From Pseudomonas sp. HMWF021 (lineage in GTDB: Bacteria > Pseudomonadota > Gammaproteobacteria > Pseudomonadales > Pseudomonadaceae): a stretch of 64,000 nt of DNA. The translations under genes and the position numbers were made by a program. Shown in pieces: positions 53,581 through 62,761 of the stretch (the first letter of the stretch is position 1; the number at the start of each line of letters is the position of its first letter). The notes under the pieces were generated by a model. That model was not told where the DNA came from and did not search any database. It worked only from the letters and a program-made list of their open reading frames with translations. The stretch is from NCBI RefSeq assembly GCF_003061005.1, contig NZ_QAIK01000027.1, positions 125,851-189,850 of the forward strand, written 5' to 3'.

Positions 53581-54978
53581 TCAGAACGGTAGTTGGAGAT
53601 CAGGTGCAACGCGTTTCAGTTGGGCGTGGAACACAGCCTTGATACGCGCAAGTTCTGCCTCGTCATCGGCCTCGAAACGCAGCACCAGCACCGGTGTGGT
53701 GTTGGAGGCGCGCACCAGGCCCCAGCCTTTGGCGTAATCGACTCGCACGCCGTCGATGGTGGTCAGGTCGGCGCCTGGGCCCCACTGTGCGTCGTGCAGT
53801 GCATCAATGATGCTGAATTTGCTCTCTTCGGTCACATGGATATTGATTTCCGGCGTAGAAATATCGTTCGGGAAGGTCGCAAACAGCTCTTCGGCGGTGG
53901 ATTTTTCCTTGCTGAGGATCTCCAGCAGCCGTGCGGCGCTGTAGATACCGTCGTCGAAACCGAACCAGCGCTCCTTGAAGAAAATGTGCCCGCTCATCTC
54001 ACCGGCCAATAGAGCACCGGATTGTTTCATTTTCTTTTTGATCAACGAATGGCCAGTCTTCCACATTAGCGGACGACCACCGTATTCCTTGATCAGCGGC
54101 ACCAGGCGGCGGGTGCATTTGACGTCGAAGATGATTTCCGCGTCCGGGTTGCGCGCCACCACGTCGCGGGCAAACAGCATCAGCAGACGGTCGGGGTAGA
54201 CGATGCTGCCAGTGTTGGTCACCACGCCGACACGATCGCCATCACCGTCGAAGGCCAGGCCGATGTCGGCGTTGGTTTCCTTGACCTTGGCGATCAGGTC
54301 GACGAGGTTCTCGGGTTTGCCCGGATCCGGGTGATGGTTGGGGAAGTTGCCGTCGACTTCGCAGAACAGCGGAATGACTTCGCAGTTCAGCGCTTCGATC
54401 AGTTGCGGGGCGATCACGCCGGCCGCGCCGTTCCCGCAGTCGACCACGACTTTCATGCGACGGGCCAGTTTGACGTCCCGGACGATTTCGGTGGTGTAGC
54501 GGTCGAGGATTTCGACCTGGGTCACGCTGCCCTGACCGCTGGTCAGGTCGTTGGTCTTGATGCGCTCGTGCAGCACCTGAATCTGCTCGTTGGCGAGGGT
54601 GTCGCCAGCGATCACGATCTTGAAGCCGTTGTAGTTCGACGGGTTGTGGCTACCGGTGAGCATTACCCCCGACTTGCCGGCCAATACGTTGGCCGCGTAA
54701 TACAGCGCTGGGGTCGGCACCAGACCAACGTCGCTGACGTGGCAGCCGCTCTCGGCAATACCGCGAATCAGTTCTGCAACCAGCTCCGGGCCGGACAGGC
54801 GACCGTCACGACCGACGGAGACGTTGGGTTCACCCTGGGCCAGGCTCTGCGAGCCGATGGCGCGGCCGATCCAGTAGGCGGTTTCGGCATTGAGGAATTC
54901 CGGCACGGTGCCGCGAATGTCATAGGCGCGGAAGATGCTGTCGGGAAGCTTCGGGGCGATCTTGGCTGGGGTGCTCAT
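53581..54978 (-). CDS. algC: AlgC, phosphomannomutase/phosphoglucomutase
   Basis: A 465-residue alpha-phosphohexomutase: SIFRAYDIRGTVPEFL, VGRDGRLSGPEL, the phosphoserine loop VMLTGSHNPSNYNGFK (about 105-120), the metal loop LAFDGDGDRVGVV, GEMSGHIFFKERW and the C-terminal RASNTTPVLVLRFEAD. It supplies mannose-1-P and glucose-1-P for LPS, alginate and rhamnolipid. I chose the ATG at 54978; a GTG at 54984 adds two residues. No long N-terminal extension is present. Confidence 0.96.
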   Translation of the reverse strand: MSTPAKIAPKLPDSIFRAYDIRGTVPEFLNAETAYWIGRAIGSQSLAQGEPNVSVGRDGRLSGPELVAELIRGIAESGCHVSDVGLVPTPALYYAANVLAGKSGVMLTGSHNPSNYNGFKIVIAGDTLANEQIQVLHERIKTNDLTSGQGSVTQVEILDRYTTEIVRDVKLARRMKVVVDCGNGAAGVIAPQLIEALNCEVIPLFCEVDGNFPNHHPDPGKPENLVDLIAKVKETNADIGLAFDGDGDRVGVVTNTGSIVYPDRLLMLFARDVVARNPDAEIIFDVKCTRRLVPLIKEYGGRPLMWKTGHSLIKKKMKQSGALLAGEMSGHIFFKERWFGFDDGIYSAARLLEILSKEKSTAEELFATFPNDISTPEINIHVTEESKFSIIDALHDAQWGPGADLTTIDGVRVDYAKGWGLVRASNTTPVLVLRFEADDEAELARIKAVFHAQLKRVAPDLQLPF

Positions 54979-55281
54979 CTGCACAAATGCTCCATCTCGA
55001 AAAGGGCGGGACAGACCGACGATTCACTCGACGGCAGGCTCAAACTGAAGGGTATGACGGCGTTTTCCACAGAGAGTTCGTGGTGTGAAAGGGCCATGAC
55101 GCCTTGTCTGGCGTGGCTTGCATCTGCCAAAACCTTGATTTTCGGCGCTAAAACCTGCTGCACAAATTGCACAAATATCCCCTGTAGGAGCTGCCGCGGG
55201 CTGCGATCTTTTGATCTTGCTCTTGAAAAACAAAAGTCAAAAGATCGCAGCCTTCGGCAGCTCCTACCGGAGGGCATCCGG
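54979..55281. other. Spacer between dut and algC
   Basis: No gene is seen on either strand. The left 200 bases should hold the algC promoter (read leftward); GCACAAAT occurs three times (near 54981, 55150 and 55159) but its meaning is unclear. The right part is a repeat pair at 55181-55270. I see no clear RpoN or AlgR-type site. Confidence 0.4.
55181..55270. repeat. Inverted AGGAGCTGCCG-type repeat pair between dut and algC
   Basis: CCTGTAGGAGCTGCCGCGGG and its mirror ending TCGGCAGCTCCTACCGG enclose ATCTTTTGATCTTG / GTCAAAAGATCG arms. It lies inside a same-strand gene run and could end the coaBC-dut transcript. Confidence 0.88.
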
Positions 55282-55737
55282 TTATTTGGTGCCGGTATGG
55301 CCGAAACCGCCCGCGCCGCGCTCGGTTTCGACGAACTCTTCCACCATTTCGAAGTGCGCCTGCACCACCGGCACCAGTACCAACTGCGCCAGACGCTCGC
55401 CGACGGTCATGGTGAAGTCGCTCTGGCCACGGTTCCAGCACGACACCATCAGCGGGCCTTGGTAATCCGAGTCGATCAGGCCGACGAGGTTGCCCAGCAC
55501 GATGCCGTGCTTGTGGCCCATGCCCGAGCGCGGCAGGATCAGTGCGGCGAGGTTGGGGTCGCCGATGTAGACCGAAAGACCGGTAGGGATCAGCACGGTT
55601 TCACCCGGCTTGATCACGATGTCCTGTTCCAGCATGGCGCGCAGGTCGAGGCCGGCGGAGCCCGGGGTGGCGTATTGCGGCAGCGGGAATTCAGTACCGA
55701 TGCGTGGGTCGAGGATTTTGGCTTGCAAAGCGTGCAT
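55282..55737 (-). CDS. dut: Dut, dUTP diphosphatase
   Basis: A 151-residue trimeric dUTPase: AGLDLRAM (motif 1), [16 protein letters not shown] (motif 2), [13 protein letters not shown] (motif 3), [12 protein letters not shown] (motif 4) and the C-terminal [13 protein letters not shown] (motif 5). It removes dUTP and gives dUMP for dTMP synthesis. It follows coaBC by 5 bases. Confidence 0.97.
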   Translation of the reverse strand: MHALQAKILDPRIGTEFPLPQYATPGSAGLDLRAMLEQDIVIKPGETVLIPTGLSVYIGDPNLAALILPRSGMGHKHGIVLGNLVGLIDSDYQGPLMVSCWNRGQSDFTMTVGERLAQLVLVPVVQAHFEMVEEFVETERGAGGFGHTGTK

Positions 55738-55742
55738 GTAAA

Positions 55743-56951
55743 TTAAACCTGGTTCAGACGTTCGGCGATAAAAGTGACCAGTTGGCGAGCGATCTTGCTC
55801 TTGCTGGTCTGGGCGAAAACGGTGGCGTGAAGTTCACGGTCGATCACGCTGCAGGCGTTCTCTTCGCTGTTGAAACCGATGCTCGGGTTGGCCACGTCGT
55901 TGGCGACGATCAGATCGAGATTCTTGTCTTTCAGCTTGCGTGCAGCGTAGTCGAGCAGGTGTTCGGTCTCGGCGGCGAAGCCGACACTGAACGGGCGGTC
56001 GGGGCGGGTCGCGATGGTGGCCAGGATGTCCGGGTTACGCACCATTTGCAGGACGAAGCCGTCGCCGCTTGTAGGGTCTTTCTTGAGTTTTTGTGGGGCA
56101 ACGACTTCCGGCCGGTAGTCCGCCACCGCAGCCGAGGCGATGAACACATCGCACGGGATGGCCGACTCACAGGCCGCGAGCATGTCGCGGGCACTGACCA
56201 CATCGATACGCGTGACGCGATCCGGGGTCGGCAGGTGCACCGGGCCGCTGATCAGGGTCACGCGGGCGCCGGCTTCCACCGCGGCTTCAGCGAGGGCAAA
56301 GCCCATTTTTCCGGAGCTGTGGTTGGTGATGTAGCGCACCGGGTCGATGTTTTCCTGGGTCGGGCCGGCGGTGATCACCACGTGCTTGCCGGTCAGTGCC
56401 TGACGCTGGAAGCAATCCGCCGCGCACTGCGCCAGATCGGTGGCTTCCATCATCCGGCCCATGCCGACGTCGCCACAGGCCTGGCTGCCGGAGGCCGGGC
56501 CGAAGGTCTTCAGGCCACGGCTTTCGAGGAGTTGCAGGTTGGCCTGGGTTGCCGGATCGCGCCACATCGCCTGATTCATGGCCGGCGCGACAGCCACCAC
56601 GGCGTCGGTGGCAAGAACCAAAGTGGTCAGCAAATCGTTGGCGATGCCTTGGGCCAAGCGGGCGATCAGGTCGGCGGTGGCCGGGGCGATCAATACCAGA
56701 TCGGCCCACTTCGCCAGCTCGATGTGGCCCATGGCCGCTTCGGCGGCCGGGTCGAGCAAGTCTAGGTGAACCGGGTGCCCGGACAGGGCCTGCATGGTCA
56801 GCGGGGTGATGAACTCGGCGCCGCCATGGGTCATGACCACGCGCACTTCGGCGCCCTGGTCGATCAGGCGACGAACCAGATCGGCGCTCTTGTAGGCCGC
56901 AATGCCGCCGCCGACGCCCAGAACGATGCGTTTCCGATACAGCCGCTGCAT
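55743..56951 (-). CDS. coaBC: CoaBC, coenzyme A biosynthesis bifunctional protein
   Basis: A 402-residue Dfp protein. The N-terminal flavoprotein PPC decarboxylase (about 1-185) has [39 protein letters not shown] and [16 protein letters not shown]. The C-terminal PPC synthetase (about 190-400) has [29 protein letters not shown] and [13 protein letters not shown]. It converts phosphopantothenate to phosphopantetheine. The ATG at 56951 gives the normal start; an in-frame start at 57377 overlaps radC. Confidence 0.97.
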   Translation of the reverse strand: MQRLYRKRIVLGVGGGIAAYKSADLVRRLIDQGAEVRVVMTHGGAEFITPLTMQALSGHPVHLDLLDPAAEAAMGHIELAKWADLVLIAPATADLIARLAQGIANDLLTTLVLATDAVVAVAPAMNQAMWRDPATQANLQLLESRGLKTFGPASGSQACGDVGMGRMMEATDLAQCAADCFQRQALTGKHVVITAGPTQENIDPVRYITNHSSGKMGFALAEAAVEAGARVTLISGPVHLPTPDRVTRIDVVSARDMLAACESAIPCDVFIASAAVADYRPEVVAPQKLKKDPTSGDGFVLQMVRNPDILATIATRPDRPFSVGFAAETEHLLDYAARKLKDKNLDLIVANDVANPSIGFNSEENACSVIDRELHATVFAQTSKSKIARQLVTFIAERLNQV

Positions 56952-57087
56952 AGGTCTGCCTTTACATTTCGTGGGTGACATACGTGGCGAAACCCCCTCC
57001 CCAGGGTGAATTCGCCCGCAAAAAAGATGGGCTACGATATCACAGCGACCGCTACGGAACAGCGGCGCCCACAGACAAGGAAGGTGT

Positions 57088-57762
57088 ATGAGTATTCGCA
57101 ATTGGCCTGCGGCGGAGCGGCCGCGGGAGAAGCTGCTTGAACAGGGATCGGGAAGCCTTTCCGATGCTGAATTGCTGGCGATCTTTCTTCGAACCGGGGT
57201 CACGGGAAAAAGCGCGGTGGATCTGGCGCGCCACCTGTTGACGCAATTCGGCAGCCTGCGCGCGTTGCTGGAGGCCGATCTTGCGGCGTTCAGCGGACAG
57301 TTGGGATTGGGGCCTGCGAAATTCGCGCAGCTGCAGGCGGTGCTGGAAATGGGGCGGCGACATCTGGCCGAGCGCATGCGTAAAAAACCGGCGCTGGAGA
57401 ATCCGCAGGCAGTTCGGGACTATCTGAAATCCATGCTGCGCCATGAGCCACACGAGGTGTTCGGCTGCCTGTTTCTCGACTCCAAGCATCAAGTGCTGAC
57501 GTTCGAGGCGCTGTTTCGCGGCTCGATCGACAACACCAGCGTGCATCCTCGGGAAGTGGTGAAACGCGCATTGGCCAACAACGCGGCGGCGGTGATTCTT
57601 TGTCACAACCACCCGTCGGGGAACAGCGATCCGAGCCAGGCGGATCGACAACTGACCAAGCGCTTGCAGAAGGCTCTGGATCTGATTGATGTGCGAGTCC
57701 TGGATCACTTCATCATTGGCGACGGCGAGCCGCTGTCGATGGCGGAGTGTGGCTGGATGTAG
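57088..57762 (+). CDS. radC: RadC, JAB-domain protein
   Basis: A 224-residue Rad[41 protein letters not shown] and the C-terminal JAB/MPN metalloprotease-like motif [17 protein letters not shown] (His at about 173 and 175, Asp near 186). Despite the name, a DNA repair role is doubtful. AAGGAAGGTGT precedes the ATG. It is divergent from coaBC across 136 bases, as in other Pseudomonas. Confidence 0.96.
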   Translation: MSIRNWPAAERPREKLLEQGSGSLSDAELLAIFLRTGVTGKSAVDLARHLLTQFGSLRALLEADLAAFSGQLGLGPAKFAQLQAVLEMGRRHLAERMRKKPALENPQAVRDYLKSMLRHEPHEVFGCLFLDSKHQVLTFEALFRGSIDNTSVHPREVVKRALANNAAAVILCHNHPSGNSDPSQADRQLTKRLQKALDLIDVRVLDHFIIGDGEPLSMAECGWM

Positions 57763-57772
57763 CCGTCTACCC

Positions 57773-57856
57773 CCTGTAGGAGCTGCCGAAGGCTGCGATC
57801 TTTTGATTTTGTTTTCAGATCAAAAGATCGCAGCCTTCAGCAGCTCCTACAGGGGG
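57773..57856. repeat. Inverted AGGAGCTGCCGAAGG-type repeat pair after radC
   Basis: CCTGTAGGAGCTGCCGAAGG and its mirror ending TTCAGCAGCTCCTACAGGG enclose ATCTTTTGAT / ATCAAAAGAT arms. It lies between convergent radC and the binding-protein gene. Confidence 0.9.
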
Positions 57857-57866
57857 CTATGTCAGG

Positions 57867-59453
57867 TTATTTCAGGTTGACCTTCGAGTAGTCCTGGCGG
57901 CCAAACGGGCTGACGGAATAACCCTGCACATCCTTGCGCGTCAGCGCATAGGCGGTCGGGTGCGCCAGCGGCAACCACAGCGCCTGCTGCTGAATCTGCG
58001 CCTGCGCCTGTTCGTACAGTTTGGTGCGCACGCCTTGCTCGCTGGTCGTCTTGCCGGCGCTGATCAGCTTGTCCAGATCGGCATTGCAGTAGCGGGCGAA
58101 GTTGGTGCCGGACTTGACCGCCGCGCAGGAAAACTGCGGCGTGAGGAAGTTGTCCGGGTCGCCGTTGTCGCCGGCCCAGCCCATGAACAGCAGGTCATGC
58201 TCGCCAGCCTTGGCGCGGCGGATCAGTTCGCCCCACTCGATCACGCGGATTTCCGCCTGAATGCCGATTTCCGCCAGGTCCGATTGCAGCAACTGCGCGC
58301 CAAGACTCGGGTTCGGGTTGAGCAGGCTGCCGGACGGGCGGGTCCAGATGGTGGTCTGGAAGCCGTCCTTGAATCCGGCCTTGGCCAGCAGCGCCTTGGC
58401 TTTGGCCACGTCGTGCTGGTAGCCCGGCAGGTTCTTCGCGTAGCTCCAGGTGTTCGGCGGGTAAGGGCCGTTGGCCGGTTCCGCGGTGTCTTCGAACACG
58501 GCTTTGACATAGTTGGCCTTGTCGAAAGCCAGGTTGATCGCCTGGCGCACTTCCGGCTTGTCCAGCGGTGGGTGCTGGCTGTTGATGCCGACGAAAGCGG
58601 TCATGAACGCGTCAGTCTTTTCCACTTTCAGCGTCGGCTCTTCCTGCGCAGCCTTCACGTCCAGCGGTTTCGGCGACAGGGCGATCTGGCATTCGTTGCG
58701 CCGCAACTTTTGCAGGCGCACGTTGGCGTCCGGGGTGATGGCGAAGATCAGTGGGTCGACCGCAGGCTTGCCACCGAAGTAATCCGGGTTGGCCCTGTAG
58801 CGCACCGAGGCGTCTTTCTGAAATCGCGTGAACACGAACGGGCCAGTGCCGATCGGCTGGCTGTTGAGCTTGTCGGTGGCATCGGCCTTGAGCAGCTTGT
58901 CGGCGTATTCGGCGGAATAGATGGAGGCGAAACCCATGCTCAGGGTCGCGAGGAACGTCGAGTCCGGGTGGTCGAGGGTAAAGCGCACGGTCAGCGGGTC
59001 GAGTGCGTCGATTTTCTTGATCAGCGCCGGCAACTGCATGGATTGGGCATGCGGGAAGCCGCTTTGTGCCACTTTGTGCCATGGGTTGGCCGGGTCCAGC
59101 ATGCGGTCGAAGCTGAATTTGACGTCTTCAGCGGTCAGGGTGCGGGTCGGTTTGAAATAGTCAGTGCTGTGAAACTTCACTTGCGGGTGCAGTTTGAACA
59201 CGTAACTCAGGCCGTCGGGGCTGACTTCCCAGCTTTCGGCCAGGCTCGGCACGACTTTGCCGCTGGCGGTGTCGAAGTCGACCAGGCGGTTCATCAGCAC
59301 GTCGGCCGAAGCGTTGGTGGTGGTCAGCGAGTTGTATTGCACCACGTCGAACCCTTCGGGGCTGGCCTCGGTGCAGACGCTCAGGGCGGCGGCCTGGGCC
59401 AGGGGGCTCAGCAGAAGCGGGGCGAGTAACAGGGGTAGGGCAGCGAGGCGCAT
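57867..59453 (-). CDS. Dipeptide-type ABC transporter substrate-binding protein
   Basis: A 528-residue SBP_bac_5 (DppA-like) protein with signal MRLAALPLLLAPLLLSPLAQA. The mature start ALSVCTEASPEGFDVVQYNS, VLMNRLVDFDTASGKVVPSL, ESWEVSPDGLSYVFKLHPQVKF split by loops, and GWAGDNGDPDNFLTPQFSC near the C terminus match dipeptide-binding proteins. AAAGGAAG precedes the ATG. No permease gene is nearby, so it probably works with a Dpp transporter encoded elsewhere. The gene lies between radC and rpmBG, as in P. aeruginosa. Confidence 0.92.
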   Translation of the reverse strand: MRLAALPLLLAPLLLSPLAQAAALSVCTEASPEGFDVVQYNSLTTTNASADVLMNRLVDFDTASGKVVPSLAESWEVSPDGLSYVFKLHPQVKFHSTDYFKPTRTLTAEDVKFSFDRMLDPANPWHKVAQSGFPHAQSMQLPALIKKIDALDPLTVRFTLDHPDSTFLATLSMGFASIYSAEYADKLLKADATDKLNSQPIGTGPFVFTRFQKDASVRYRANPDYFGGKPAVDPLIFAITPDANVRLQKLRRNECQIALSPKPLDVKAAQEEPTLKVEKTDAFMTAFVGINSQHPPLDKPEVRQAINLAFDKANYVKAVFEDTAEPANGPYPPNTWSYAKNLPGYQHDVAKAKALLAKAGFKDGFQTTIWTRPSGSLLNPNPSLGAQLLQSDLAEIGIQAEIRVIEWGELIRRAKAGEHDLLFMGWAGDNGDPDNFLTPQFSCAAVKSGTNFARYCNADLDKLISAGKTTSEQGVRTKLYEQAQAQIQQQALWLPLAHPTAYALTRKDVQGYSVSPFGRQDYSKVNLK

Positions 59454-59721
59454 GGTCGGCTTCCTTTACAGATCGAAGGCCATCTGCAGGTGCAGTCTGG
59501 AAAAGGGTTACCCTAGAGGGCTGGATTGCAAATGACTATCCCCTTTTTGTATTTTCGGGGCAGGTCAGTGGCGTTTTTCTGACCGCGACGCGGGGCGAAA
59601 AGTCAGAAACGTCTGTAAGGGCGGTTTTCTGCGACGAGTGGTCAAAACTCGCCTCAGCCTTTATCCAAAGCGTCCGCAGGCGGAAAATGCGCCTTTTTGC
59701 CGGTTGATTGCACATCCATTG

Positions 59722-59750
59722 TTGTTGCACCCCGGTCTTTCTGGTATAAA
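59722..59750 (+). promoter_or_regulatory. Sigma-70 promoter of rpmB-rpmG
   Basis: TTGTTG (59722-59727) and TATAAA (59745-59750) are separated by 17 bases. Transcription from about 59757 would give a leader of about 140 bases before the rpmB ATG. Confidence 0.65.
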
Positions 59751-59804
59751 GCAGCGCTCTTTTCTAGGGGCCCGGTTCCTTCACTGTAGGTGTAGCCGGT
59801 AAGA

Positions 59805-59898
59805 CCTCTAAAGAAACGCGGCGCCTGGCGCCAAATGACTGAGAGATTAAGCGGCCAACCCATGCCGGGTTGGGCATGTGGTTTTAGAGGGCTGAGGC
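59805..59898 (+). promoter_or_regulatory. Structured mRNA leader of rpmB that pairs the ribosome-binding site
   Basis: CCTCTAAA (59805-59812) is perfectly complementary to TTTAGAGG (59883-59890). Enclosed are a GGCG(C)/(G)CGCC hairpin (59820-59832) and CCAACCC/GGGTTGG (59855-59861 with 59867-59873). The closing strand contains GAGG, the best Shine-Dalgarno, 8 bases before the ATG at 59899. A three-way-junction fold would therefore hide the start site. Ribosomal-protein leaders of this kind often serve feedback by L28 or another ligand; that role is inferred. The stretch 59454-59721 holds nothing recognisable. Confidence 0.55.
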
Positions 59899-60132
59899 AT
59901 GTCGAGAGTATGTCAAGTTACCGGTAAGGGTCCGGTAACCGGGAATAACATTTCCCACGCAAACAACAAAACCCGTCGTCGTTTCCTGCCGAACCTGCAG
60001 CATCACCGCTTCTGGGTTGAAGAAGAGAAACGTTTTGTGCGTCTGCGCGTATCTGCCAAAGGCATGCGCATCATCGACAAGCGTGGCATCAGTGTCGTGC
60101 TCGCCGAACTTCGCCGCGATGGCAAGATTTAA
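59899..60132 (+). CDS. rpmB: Ribosomal protein bL28
   Basis: A 77-residue L28: [40 protein letters not shown] and [19 protein letters not shown]. It is a large-subunit protein, first gene of rpmB-rpmG. The start codon follows the structured leader described at 59805-59898. Confidence 0.98.
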   Translation: MSRVCQVTGKGPVTGNNISHANNKTRRRFLPNLQHHRFWVEEEKRFVRLRVSAKGMRIIDKRGISVVLAELRRDGKI

Positions 60133-60143
60133 GGGAGCTAATC

Positions 60144-60299
60144 ATGCGTGAATTGATTCGTTTGATCTCGAGCGCCGGTACTGGTCACTTCTACACTACC
60201 GACAAGAACAAGCGTACTACTCCGGACAAAATCGAGATCAAGAAATATGATCCGGTTGTTCGCAAGCACGTGATCTACAAGGAAGGCAAAATCAAGTAA
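60144..60299 (+). CDS. rpmG: Ribosomal protein bL33
   Basis: A 51-residue L33: [20 protein letters not shown], then [20 protein letters not shown] and [10 protein letters not shown]. It lies 11 bases after rpmB with GGGAG before the ATG, and is short enough to be missed by length-limited gene finding. No zinc-binding CxxC pairs are present, so it is the zinc-free (C-minus) form usual in Pseudomonas. Confidence 0.98.
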   Translation: MRELIRLISSAGTGHFYTTDKNKRTTPDKIEIKKYDPVVRKHVIYKEGKIK

Positions 60300-60319
60300 T
60301 TGATTTTTCCCGACTTACG

Positions 60320-60355
60320 AAAAAGGCCCGTATCTCACGATACGGGCCTTTTTTG
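60320..60355. terminator. Intrinsic terminator after rpmG
   Basis: AAAAAGGCCCGTATC (60320-60334) and GATACGGGCCTTTTTT form a perfect stem around TCAC. The GCCCGTATC/GATACGGGC core is shared with the terminator at 50934. Confidence 0.96.
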
Positions 60356-60381
60356 TTGTCTCGGATTTTGCCTGTTGCCTA

Positions 60382-60465
60382 TGTAGGAGCTGCCGAAGGC
60401 TGCGATCTTTTGATCTTAAAAGGTCAAGATCAAAAGATCGCAGCCTTCGGCAGCTCCTACAGGGG
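60382..60465. repeat. Inverted AGGAGCTGCCGAAGG-type repeat pair after rpmG
   Basis: TGTAGGAGCTGCCGAAGGCT and its mirror ending TTCGGCAGCTCCTACAGGG enclose ATCTTTTGATCTT / AAGATCAAAAGAT arms. It lies between the convergent rpmG and cupin genes. Confidence 0.9.
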
Positions 60466-60483
60466 GCTACGCAGGCATTTTGA

Positions 60484-60846
60484 TCAGGCCTTCTGTTCAA
60501 AGACCACATAGATCTTGCGGCAAGCCTCCAGCACTTCCCAAGTGCCACGAAAGCCGGCCGGAATCACAAAGCGGTCGCCTACGCGCAAGGTCTTGGCATT
60601 GCCATCGCTGTCGCGCAGCACCGAAACCCCCTGCAGGATTTCGCAGTATTCATGTTCGGTGTAGTTCACCGTCCACTGCCCGACCGCACCTTCCCACACG
60701 CCGACGCCCATTTGCCCGCAAGGGCTTTCGTACTGATGGAACACGGCCTGTTCAGGGTCGCCCTTGAGCACTTTGGCCGGGTCCGGGCGATAGCGTTCGG
60801 CTTCGCTGCTGGTCAGGCTGATGTCGACGACGTTCTGGATGTTCAT
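60484..60846 (-). CDS. Cupin (DUF861-type) small protein
   Basis: A 120-residue single-domain cupin: QMGVGVWEGAVGQWTVNYTE, HEYCEILQGVSVLRDSDG and RVGDRFVIPAGFRGTWEV. HEYCEIL matches the HxxxE part of the cupin_3 metal site. Such proteins neighbour amine and polyamine catabolic genes, here the divergent kauB, but its substrate is unknown. The ATG at 60846 is 234 bases from the kauB start. Confidence 0.85.
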   Translation of the reverse strand: MNIQNVVDISLTSSEAERYRPDPAKVLKGDPEQAVFHQYESPCGQMGVGVWEGAVGQWTVNYTEHEYCEILQGVSVLRDSDGNAKTLRVGDRFVIPAGFRGTWEVLEACRKIYVVFEQKA

Positions 60847-60898
60847 TGTTGTTTTCTCCCGTGATGACGGCGCGGTGGCTTGAAAGGGCCAAAGTCTA

Positions 60899-60916
60899 TG
60901 TTTATTAAAATGAACA
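60899..60916. promoter_or_regulatory. Near-palindromic operator between the cupin gene and kauB
   Basis: TGTTTATTAAAATGAACA has half-sites TGTTtATT and AATgAACA that match in 7 of 8 positions. It lies between the divergent genes. A second AT-rich inverted repeat, TCAA-ATATA-TTGA, is nearby at about 60940. A local regulator site is inferred. Confidence 0.42.
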
Positions 60917-61080
60917 CCGCAAGGCCGTATGGCGCGCTTATGTCAAATATATTGAAACAACCCCGGCCGCTGGTTTAGGGTGGCGGGTGCCTTGGGCCGA
61001 AAAGCAGGCTGGCCGGGCAGCATTCCTGAAGACGACCGCGAAGAACGCGGCGCTCTATTCAACAAGAGGAGGACACTCGA

Positions 61081-62574
61081 ATGACCACCCTGACTCGTGC
61101 CGATTGGGAACAACGTGCTCGCGACCTGAAGATCGAAGGCCGCGCCTACCTCAACGGTGAATACACCGACGCCGTCTCCGGCGAGACTTTCGAGTGCATC
61201 AGCCCGGTCGATGGCCGTCTGCTGGGCAAGATCGCCAGCTGTGACGCCGCCGACGCCCAGCGCGCCGTGGAAAACGCCCGCGCCACCTTCAATTCCGGCG
61301 TCTGGTCGCGCCTGGCGCCGACCAAGCGCAAAGCCACCATGATCCGTTTCGCCGGCCTGCTCAAGCAGCACGCCGATGAGCTGGCGCTGCTCGAAACCCT
61401 CGACATGGGCAAGCCGATCAGCGATTCGCTGTACATCGACGTGCCGGGCGCAGCGCAGGCCCTGAGCTGGAGCGGTGAGGCGATCGACAAGATCTACGAC
61501 GAAGTCGCCGCCACCCCGCACGATCAACTGGGTCTGGTGACCCGCGAGCCGGTGGGCGTGGTCGGCGCCATCGTGCCGTGGAACTTCCCGCTGATGATGG
61601 CCTGCTGGAAACTCGGCCCGGCGCTGTCCACCGGTAACTCGGTGATCCTCAAGCCGTCGGAAAAGTCCCCGCTGACCGCCATCCGCATCGCTGCGCTGGC
61701 CGTTGAGGCCGGCATTCCGAAAGGCGTGCTCAACGTGCTGCCGGGCTACGGCCACACCGTCGGCAAGGCGCTGGCGCTGCACAACGATGTCGACACGCTG
61801 GTGTTCACTGGTTCGACCAAGATCGCCAAGCAGTTGATGATCTACTCCGGCGAATCGAACATGAAACGCGTGTGGCTGGAGGCCGGTGGCAAGAGCCCGA
61901 ACATCGTGTTTGCCGATGCGCCGGACCTGCAAGCCGCTGCCGAATCCGCTGCCAGTGCCATCGCCTTCAACCAGGGCGAGGTTTGCACCGCCGGTTCGCG
62001 TCTGCTGGTCGAGCGTTCGATCAAGGACAAATTCCTGCCGATGGTGATTGAGGCGCTGAAAACCTGGAAGCCGGGCAACCCGCTGGATCCGGCGACCAAC
62101 GTCGGTGCGCTGGTCGATACCCAGCAGATGAACACCGTGCTGTCGTACATCGAATCCGGTCACAGCGACGGCGCCAAACTGGTGGCTGGCGGCAAGCGCA
62201 TCCTCCAGGAAACCGGCGGCACCTACGTCGAGCCGACGATTTTCGACGGCGTGAGCAACGCGATGAAAATCGCCCAGGAAGAGATCTTCGGCCCGGTGCT
62301 GTCGGTCATCGCTTTCGATACCGCCGAAGAAGCGATCCAGATTGCCAACGACACGCCGTATGGTCTGGCGGCAGCCGTGTGGACCCAGGACATCTCCAAG
62401 GCACACCTGACTGCCAAAGCGCTGCGCGCTGGCAGCGTGTGGGTCAACCAGTATGACGGCGGCGACATGACCGCACCGTTCGGCGGCTTCAAGCAGTCGG
62501 GCAACGGTCGCGACAAGTCGCTGCACGCGTTCGACAAGTACACCGAGCTGAAGGCGACCTGGATCAAGCTGTAG
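61081..62574 (+). CDS. kauB: KauB-type aldehyde dehydrogenase
   Basis: A 497-residue NAD(P)+ aldehyde dehydrogenase. Motifs are VGAIVPWNFPLMMACWK, PSEKSPLTA, FTGSTKIAK, the catalytic Glu in WLEAGGKSPNIV (about 268) and the catalytic Cys in FNQGEVCTAGSR (Cys302), with the C-terminal PFGGFKQSGNGRD. Sequence and place (near rpmBG) match kauB, which oxidises 4-guanidinobutyraldehyde and related amino-aldehydes in arginine and polyamine breakdown. AGAGGAGG lies 8 bases before the ATG. No aminotransferase gene follows here. Confidence 0.9.
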   Translation: MTTLTRADWEQRARDLKIEGRAYLNGEYTDAVSGETFECISPVDGRLLGKIASCDAADAQRAVENARATFNSGVWSRLAPTKRKATMIRFAGLLKQHADELALLETLDMGKPISDSLYIDVPGAAQALSWSGEAIDKIYDEVAATPHDQLGLVTREPVGVVGAIVPWNFPLMMACWKLGPALSTGNSVILKPSEKSPLTAIRIAALAVEAGIPKGVLNVLPGYGHTVGKALALHNDVDTLVFTGSTKIAKQLMIYSGESNMKRVWLEAGGKSPNIVFADAPDLQAAAESAASAIAFNQGEVCTAGSRLLVERSIKDKFLPMVIEALKTWKPGNPLDPATNVGALVDTQQMNTVLSYIESGHSDGAKLVAGGKRILQETGGTYVEPTIFDGVSNAMKIAQEEIFGPVLSVIAFDTAEEAIQIANDTPYGLAAAVWTQDISKAHLTAKALRAGSVWVNQYDGGDMTAPFGGFKQSGNGRDKSLHAFDKYTELKATWIKL

Positions 62575-62583
62575 GTCGTTAAC

Positions 62584-62608
62584 GGGAGCCTGACGATTCC
62601 GGGCTCCC
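62584..62608 (+). terminator. Hairpin after kauB
   Basis: GGGAGCC (62584-62590) and GGCTCCC (62602-62608) form a 7-bp stem close to the kauB stop. There is no T run, so it may be a processing hairpin or a weak terminator. Confidence 0.4.
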
Positions 62609-62626
62609 TGACGAAACAGAGATCCC

Positions 62627-62719
62627 CTGTGGGAGCGGGCTTGCTCGCGAAAGCGGTGTATCAGTCAGCACATCTGCTGAATGTGAAACCGTTTTCGCGA
62701 GCAAGCCCGCTCCCACAGT
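62627..62719. repeat. REPIN (GTGGGAGCGGGCTTGCTCGCGA pair)
   Basis: CTGTGGGAGCGGGCTTGCTC and its mirror ending CAAGCCCGCTCCCACAG enclose TCGCGAAAGCGG / CCGTTTTCGCGA arms and a spacer of about 40 bases. It is the same family as 42473-42563. Confidence 0.9.
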
Positions 62720-62761
62720 GGTTTTGTGGTGAACATAAAAATATCCACAGGAGCGTGGAAC

